Source of the DNA: Zerene cesonia
Lineage: Eukaryota > Arthropoda > Insecta > Lepidoptera > Pieridae
Direction of reading: 5' to 3'
Assembly: GCF_012273895.1 (NCBI RefSeq)
Contig: NC_052122.1
Coordinates: forward strand, 10,602,001 to 10,666,000
DNA: 64,000 bases
The stretch's first letter is position 1; every line of letters starts with the position of its first letter. Below the pieces are notes generated by a model. It saw only the letters and a list, made by a program, of their open reading frames with translations. It did not search any database and was not told the origin of the DNA. Shown here one piece after another: positions 59,013-64,000 of this stretch. Made by a program: the position numbers and the translations under genes.

Positions 59013-59061
59013 ATGGTCGACGAAAGAAAACAAATATTGGCTGCGATGTGCTGGATTTTTG
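59013..59061 (+). CDS. weak candidate exon (MVDERKQILAAMCWIF...)
   Basis: ATG at 59013 opens 16 codons and one base before a perfect donor, GTAAGTTT, at 59062. The frame is open for only 14 codons further upstream, to a TGA, with no good acceptor. The peptide has a charged start and a hydrophobic end but is too short to identify. Confidence 0.15.
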
Positions 59062-62000
59062 GTAAGTTTTTATAACGTTTAACGGATTTTATAGGTTCGA
59101 TGCATGTCTTATGTGCGCATATAGTAATATATATTAATTTCACACATGAAACAGGCACAAATTTTTCATTAATATTAACAATTAATTTGGTCTTTTGAGA
59201 AGTTTACGTATCTCACGCATTAAACACCTTTTCGAGTGTCAAATGTAAATATTCAAATGGTAAGTTGGTATCATAAGTATTAACTAATTAAACAATGTGT
59301 TTTCTTCAATAAAACTGTCTGTCTTTTAGGGAATGAGAAATTTATTATAATTCATTTGAATTCGCCTGTTTCCTATTTCTCACCCTCCCTAGTCCATTTT
59401 TATTTCTATTGTCAATCGTTTCCTTATACCTTATTCATTAAAAGCGAGCAACAGTTAAGCTTTTGGAGCGTAATGTATTGAGTTAAGACTCAAACATTTA
59501 TTTATACAATTAGACTTCTTCAAGAAGCATTTAAGAATCGTTATAACGTATTTTTTACATTTACTACCGGTCGGGAAACAGTTTCTATAGAGAAGTGCTG
59601 ACAAGAAACTCTGTAGTTCATGAGGGGTGATAATCGCTTATTAGCAAATAATCAACTCAGTTGCCCGCTGTTTTACATATATGAAAAATTAAATAAATGT
59701 TATAAAAAAATAAAAATGTTATGTGAATTGAATGGTTGGTGCAAAGCATTTCCGGCTTCACGCGAGCTCTGAGCTACGGATATGAATTAAAATATTTGCA
59801 TACATATACCTTGTGCCTCTCAGCTTTCTACTGAAATAATTTTCAAAATCGGTAAAATAGTTTCAAAGTGATATATTACATAAACAAAGAAAAAAACATA
59901 AAGTTTAATAAATAAATTGTGTGAATTTCAATCGATTTCATAGTTTTGATAGCAGGTATTTGAAAACGATTAAATTCTACAAATCATAAATCCTAGAAAC
60001 CCATTCAATTGTGTTGAATTTCTATAAAGACATGTTTGTTATACATACTTAGTATGAATATTCTAAACTTTGCAACAAACCAACCAGATATAACGTATAA
60101 TATATCTACTTACATATACTTAATACTCTTGTAGCATCGCTCAATCCCTGTATGAATATAATCTCTAAGATTTATATCCATATGAAATTGTAAATATTAT
60201 TTCTTCAATTGCATTTAAATCTTGTTGCCGTTATAAGGAAAGCATTTCATTTTTACGTCTTCATTTATTTACGAAACCTTTTTTATTTATTCTACTACAA
60301 AAGAGTGCAAAAGGGAAACGGTGTTAAACTTGTTGTAAGAAATTTTAACAAACTAGATTCATGACGACTTTAATAAAGGTTTATTTAAGAAAAACTGTGC
60401 GTTATGTTTTTCTTTATTTTTCTATGTTTCTTTACAATTACGTTTTGAATGGTTGTTCACTTGATTCTGCTTGCCGTACCATAGTTATAATCAAAGGTCA
60501 GTGCTCTTTACGTAAGCCCGAAAAAAAGAAGAAATCATTTATGATTATTGAATGTCGCTATTGAATCGTTGCAGAGCTCTTGAATATAGTACAGTTAAAA
60601 AGTAAAAACACATTTAAAGCCTTGTGGCTTTGTCTCCCTAGTTTACTAGGATTTTAATCCTGCATTGAGAAAGACAGTTTCTTCTCAGAGTGCAAGTACA
60701 ACACGCCATAACCAAACTAAATATTGTATATGAAAAACATGTTCTGTGTTAACAAATACATAATAGTGTGTGCGTGCGTGTGAAGGAGAGGAAACGTATA
60801 TATTGATATCTATTATCTATCCAATGGATTCGAAATGAAAAAAAGCCAGCTACTGTGCAGATGACTAGTCCCTATATAAAAACAATATAGCCTTATATAT
60901 TTAACATTAATTAACAGCTTAAATTAAGCCAGTCTCAGATATATTTAATATATTATGCTCTTCTCGTAAGTGATGTAAGCATTAAAGCCAAACCACCTAT
61001 AATTATCTGCATACACGTACAATAATTAATCCGAAAGATATTAAGGTTCTTAACACTATTTGTGGTAAAATAGAATAACATTCACTTCCAACTTTGATTT
61101 GGCTTCGGTTTCGAAATTTAAAAAATGTCAAATTTATATAGTATTACCAAAACTGTGTGTTAAAAAAAAAAATTAAACAGTAATATCAAATTCTTTTCTT
61201 CGAAGTATTATGCAATTTCGTTGTTTACTTTTTACTTATCCGTTCGCTACATGTCATATCCGCGTTTGACAGATGAATAAATATTTGTTTGAAATGATAT
61301 TCCGTTTATAATTTCAATATCAACGTTCGTCTGAATGCGACATTTTCGAGGTAAACGCATGTTATATTTTGATACTGTTTAAATTTAGACGACTGAAAGG
61401 CAGATATCGCTGTAGCAATGATGCTTAATGTATGCCGAAATGACAGCATTAAAATATGTTCCTAGATAGATAGGACACTGCGCTCGGACATGCATCCAAT
61501 GTATTTATACACATGGACATATTCAGTGGAACCGTTTGAAAAAGAGACAAATCGGAAGTTGAAATATTTTTGTTATTTGTAAGTCTATAAAATATACTGA
61601 GCACTTAATTCATACTAACGTTTTTGCTGTAACATCAGCATACATGCATATATTAACGCACCTTGAAAACTTTGTTATTTTCGCGGATAAAAGGAAAGAC
61701 TACAGTCGAAAGAACTTACTCGAAAAAAATAATATCAATCAGTTTAATAAACATGATGCATTTCCATATATCATTAAGAACCACGGCACAAATAAGAAAA
61801 CTGAAAATAAGTACGGATAGAAAGGAGGAACTTACAATGTTAATGAATCTAGAATAGGTTTCATGAATCTAGATTATTTACAGTTCTAGGAATATCGTTC
61901 AATAAGCAATCATATATGTAACGGCATGGGGCTAAGGAATACCGCAAATCAGAGTAACATCGCAACAAGTCTTAATAAATATAGTTGAAAAGCAATAAAT

Positions 62001-62237
62001 TGGATGCAATTTCAATACGTGGAAAACACACTTCGTTATTTATGTATTCATTACAAAATAACAACGTTTCTTTATATTGATGCACTGTCGTACTGTATGC
62101 TTATATATTACATCAATAAAATGTATTATGTTATATTATGTGTAGCAAATTTAATTAATTAAATATTATTTAATTCATGTTTGAAATAGATCAAAAGGAT
62201 AGAAGATGTTCTATTAATCGCGTTTATTATGACTGAA
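59062..62237. other. non-coding stretch
   Basis: Mostly AT-rich. Family A remnants are visible at about 59380-59430 and 59620-59690 (GATAATCGCTTATTAGCAAA, CTCAGTTGCCCGC). No exon supported; frames at 60361 and 61663 lack any family or splice evidence. Confidence 0.4.
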
Positions 62238-62310
62238 ATCTCGGGGATCCTAGCGGTATGCGTCACCATGTTAAAGTCAAGGACAAAGGTTCGAATCCCG
62301 CCTCAAGATC
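62238..62310 (+). repeat. tRNA-like SINE head fragment
   Basis: AATCTCGGGGATCC opens the segment, with a B-box GGTTCGAATCC at 62288-62298 and CCTCAAGATC at the end. The two ends can pair partly like an acceptor stem. No complete cloverleaf can be drawn, so it is a SINE head or tRNA pseudogene rather than a gene. Confidence 0.4.
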
Positions 62311-63676
62311 GACTTGACGCAAATTCCCATGTCTCCTAAATGGGGTGGAGGGGCAGTGCAGTGCCAGCTGGTCCTTTGTATCTTGTTTTCTATTAATCTG
62401 TTAAATCATGTATTAAATTACATATAATTTATTAATTCTCGATACAAAGGATAACGTTAAAGGATACGCCTTCATTATTTTGCTGCATGCATTAATTATA
62501 TTAACCGAGTAAATCAATAAACCAATTTTATAGTTTGTACATAGACCACATCCATTAAGCCCCATAATTAAATTCGCTTCAATTACAAAAATGTCACCTA
62601 CTATCGGACGATGCGTTCTATGTGGACTGGATTCGTATATTCGCCTGCAAACCTAATCAATAAAGCTTTTTCCCCTAGAAAATCCTTTTAAAAATATTTT
62701 ACGGCGCAAAAATGTTCCGCGAACTATAGTGCAAGCATAATTTTACACAGTAGTTCTCGGAAATTTCATCCCTGTATCGCGGTTTTATCTAGAAAGGGCG
62801 AGGCTTCGTTAACATTTTATCCTGTTTGCTTTACATCGCTGCAGATTTTGCGTTCGGTAATAAGCCGCGCTGAGTAGGAGCAATGTATATTGTGCAATAG
62901 TTTGTTTCGAGTTTCTGGGCACTGATAGAGTTATAGGTGATATTTTCTCGCATCCCTCGTCCGCTTTAGTATGCATCGAAGCGTGAACTGGAGCAGTTGG
63001 GTTACGCTCTCGCGATACTAGTTGTACGTAACCTGTCTGAGTCTAAGTCCAGATAAAAATTATCGCGACTAAAAAAATTAATAAAATCCCAACATTTAAT
63101 AATTTATCCTTCCCTTTTTATCCACATATTTTTTGTTTGCAAATTATTTTTATTTCTATTTTTTTACAAACTTTTTCATTTATTTTAAATATTTATTAAA
63201 ATATAAAATACAATAAAATTAAATAATTATAAGGCTAACGTTGTTTCGAGAGTTCCGGTCAGGTAAGTTAAGGTAAGTATTTTAGTTGATGCAACAGGTG
63301 CCGTTCCAGCGTCGGGGAAAATTGGCCGCGACTGCCTTTTATTTATCTAGGTTCAAGCACTGATAGCAACAGGCGGCGTCTTCAGAAACAAATACAAATT
63401 TAATTATTTCTAGCTTTTCGGGTATAGCAGAATGTAGATATTTGCACCGGCTCCACGATGAGAATTATTTTAATTTATTTTAAACGAGATCTATTATATT
63501 CACAACGAATTAAATCCTAAAATTCCTACCTGTTGTTCTCATGGATTCTCATAAATAAAATTATGACATAGCAACTTTTTAAATTTAATATTTTTCATTT
63601 AATACGACTCAATATAAACTCATCTAACTCATGCGCAATACGAGAAAATTTTAGATTTACGTTTTGATTATTGTAA
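62311..63676. other. non-coding stretch with scattered GC-richer islands
   Basis: Segments around 62830-63050 and 63280-63380 are less AT-rich and might be conserved non-coding or promoter DNA. I see no exon or repeat in them. Confidence 0.35.
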
Positions 63677-64000
63677 TTTTAACGTAGCGCCTTAACAATG
63701 GGAATTGCCCTAATGCATTTTTAACAGCGAATAGTCGTATGGTATTGCCTGTGCGCTCTTTTGACGTAGCGAATAGTCTATGGTATTGCCTGTGCGCTCT
63801 TTTGACGTAGCGAATAATCTATGCTATTGCCTGTGCTCTCTTTTGACGTAGCGAATAGTCTATGGTATTACCTGTGCGCTCTTTTGACGTAGTGAATCGT
63901 AAATGGTATTGCCTGAGCGCTCTTTTAACGTAGCGAATACTCTATGGCATTGCCTGAGCGCTCTTTTGACGTAGCGAATCGTCTATAATATTGCCTGTTT
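63677..64000. repeat. 41-bp minisatellite, at least 6-7 units, running off the window
   Basis: The block GACGTAGCGAATAGTC followed by TATGGTATTGCCTGTGCGCT recurs with its GCGAAT core (GTGAAT at 63892) at 63769, 63810, 63851, 63892, 63933 and 63974, exactly 41 bp apart. A first unit near 63727 and a more diverged one from about 63677 precede them. Point differences between units are few, so the expansion is recent or homogenised. Confidence 0.9.

Overview
The window looks like lepidopteran (butterfly or moth) nuclear DNA. It is strongly AT-rich and has no open frame longer than about 125 codons. It carries repeat families I recognise from lepidopteran genomes: Helitron-like elements with TCCTACTAAT and GCAGCTAG ends, tRNA-derived SINEs (one with a GATGAT tail), and retroposon 3' ends finishing in AATAAAGTAT. 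Family labels rest on remembered consensus features, not on a search.

Coding content is sparse and intron-split. The one gene I can name is on the minus strand: three consecutive in-phase exons (49194-49374, 48447-48557, 42711-42896) encode most of a calaxin/EFCAB1-type EF-hand protein, the calcium sensor of outer-arm dynein in cilia and sperm flagella. Its N-terminal exon or exons were not found. A second minus-strand gene is represented by one good internal exon (2858-2962) with a phosphorylation-type motif RRRWSLP; I do not recognise the family. A CpG-rich block at 15480-15850 looks like a promoter, with a possible plus-strand ATG mini-exon (15552-15574) and a possible minus-strand non-coding first exon ending at 15624. 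Three further weak plus-strand exon candidates lie at 8902-9165, 13944-14089 and 59013-59061.

Layout: 1-2.8 kb repeats; 2.86-2.96 kb minus exon; 3-12 kb repeat-studded non-coding DNA; 12.2-12.4 kb a complete SINE with a 12-bp target-site duplication; 12.7-13.75 kb a 116-bp tandem array; 15.5-15.85 kb CpG island; 16-42 kb non-coding DNA with many SINE-like, Helitron-like and retroposon copies, including a Helitron-like element inserted into a SINE at 41.35-41.56 kb; 42.7-49.4 kb calaxin-like gene, whose introns hold two SINEs and a GC-rich block; 49.5-63.7 kb mostly unannotated DNA; 63.68-64 kb a 41-bp minisatellite that runs off the end.

I found no CRISPR array, operon, rRNA gene, convincing functional tRNA gene or new multi-gene system. 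The sequence-supported points of interest are the calaxin-like gene with mostly degenerate EF-hand loops, the nested transposon with a reconstructable empty site, two SINE insertions with visible duplications, several near-perfect hairpins, and the CpG island with opposed splice donors.
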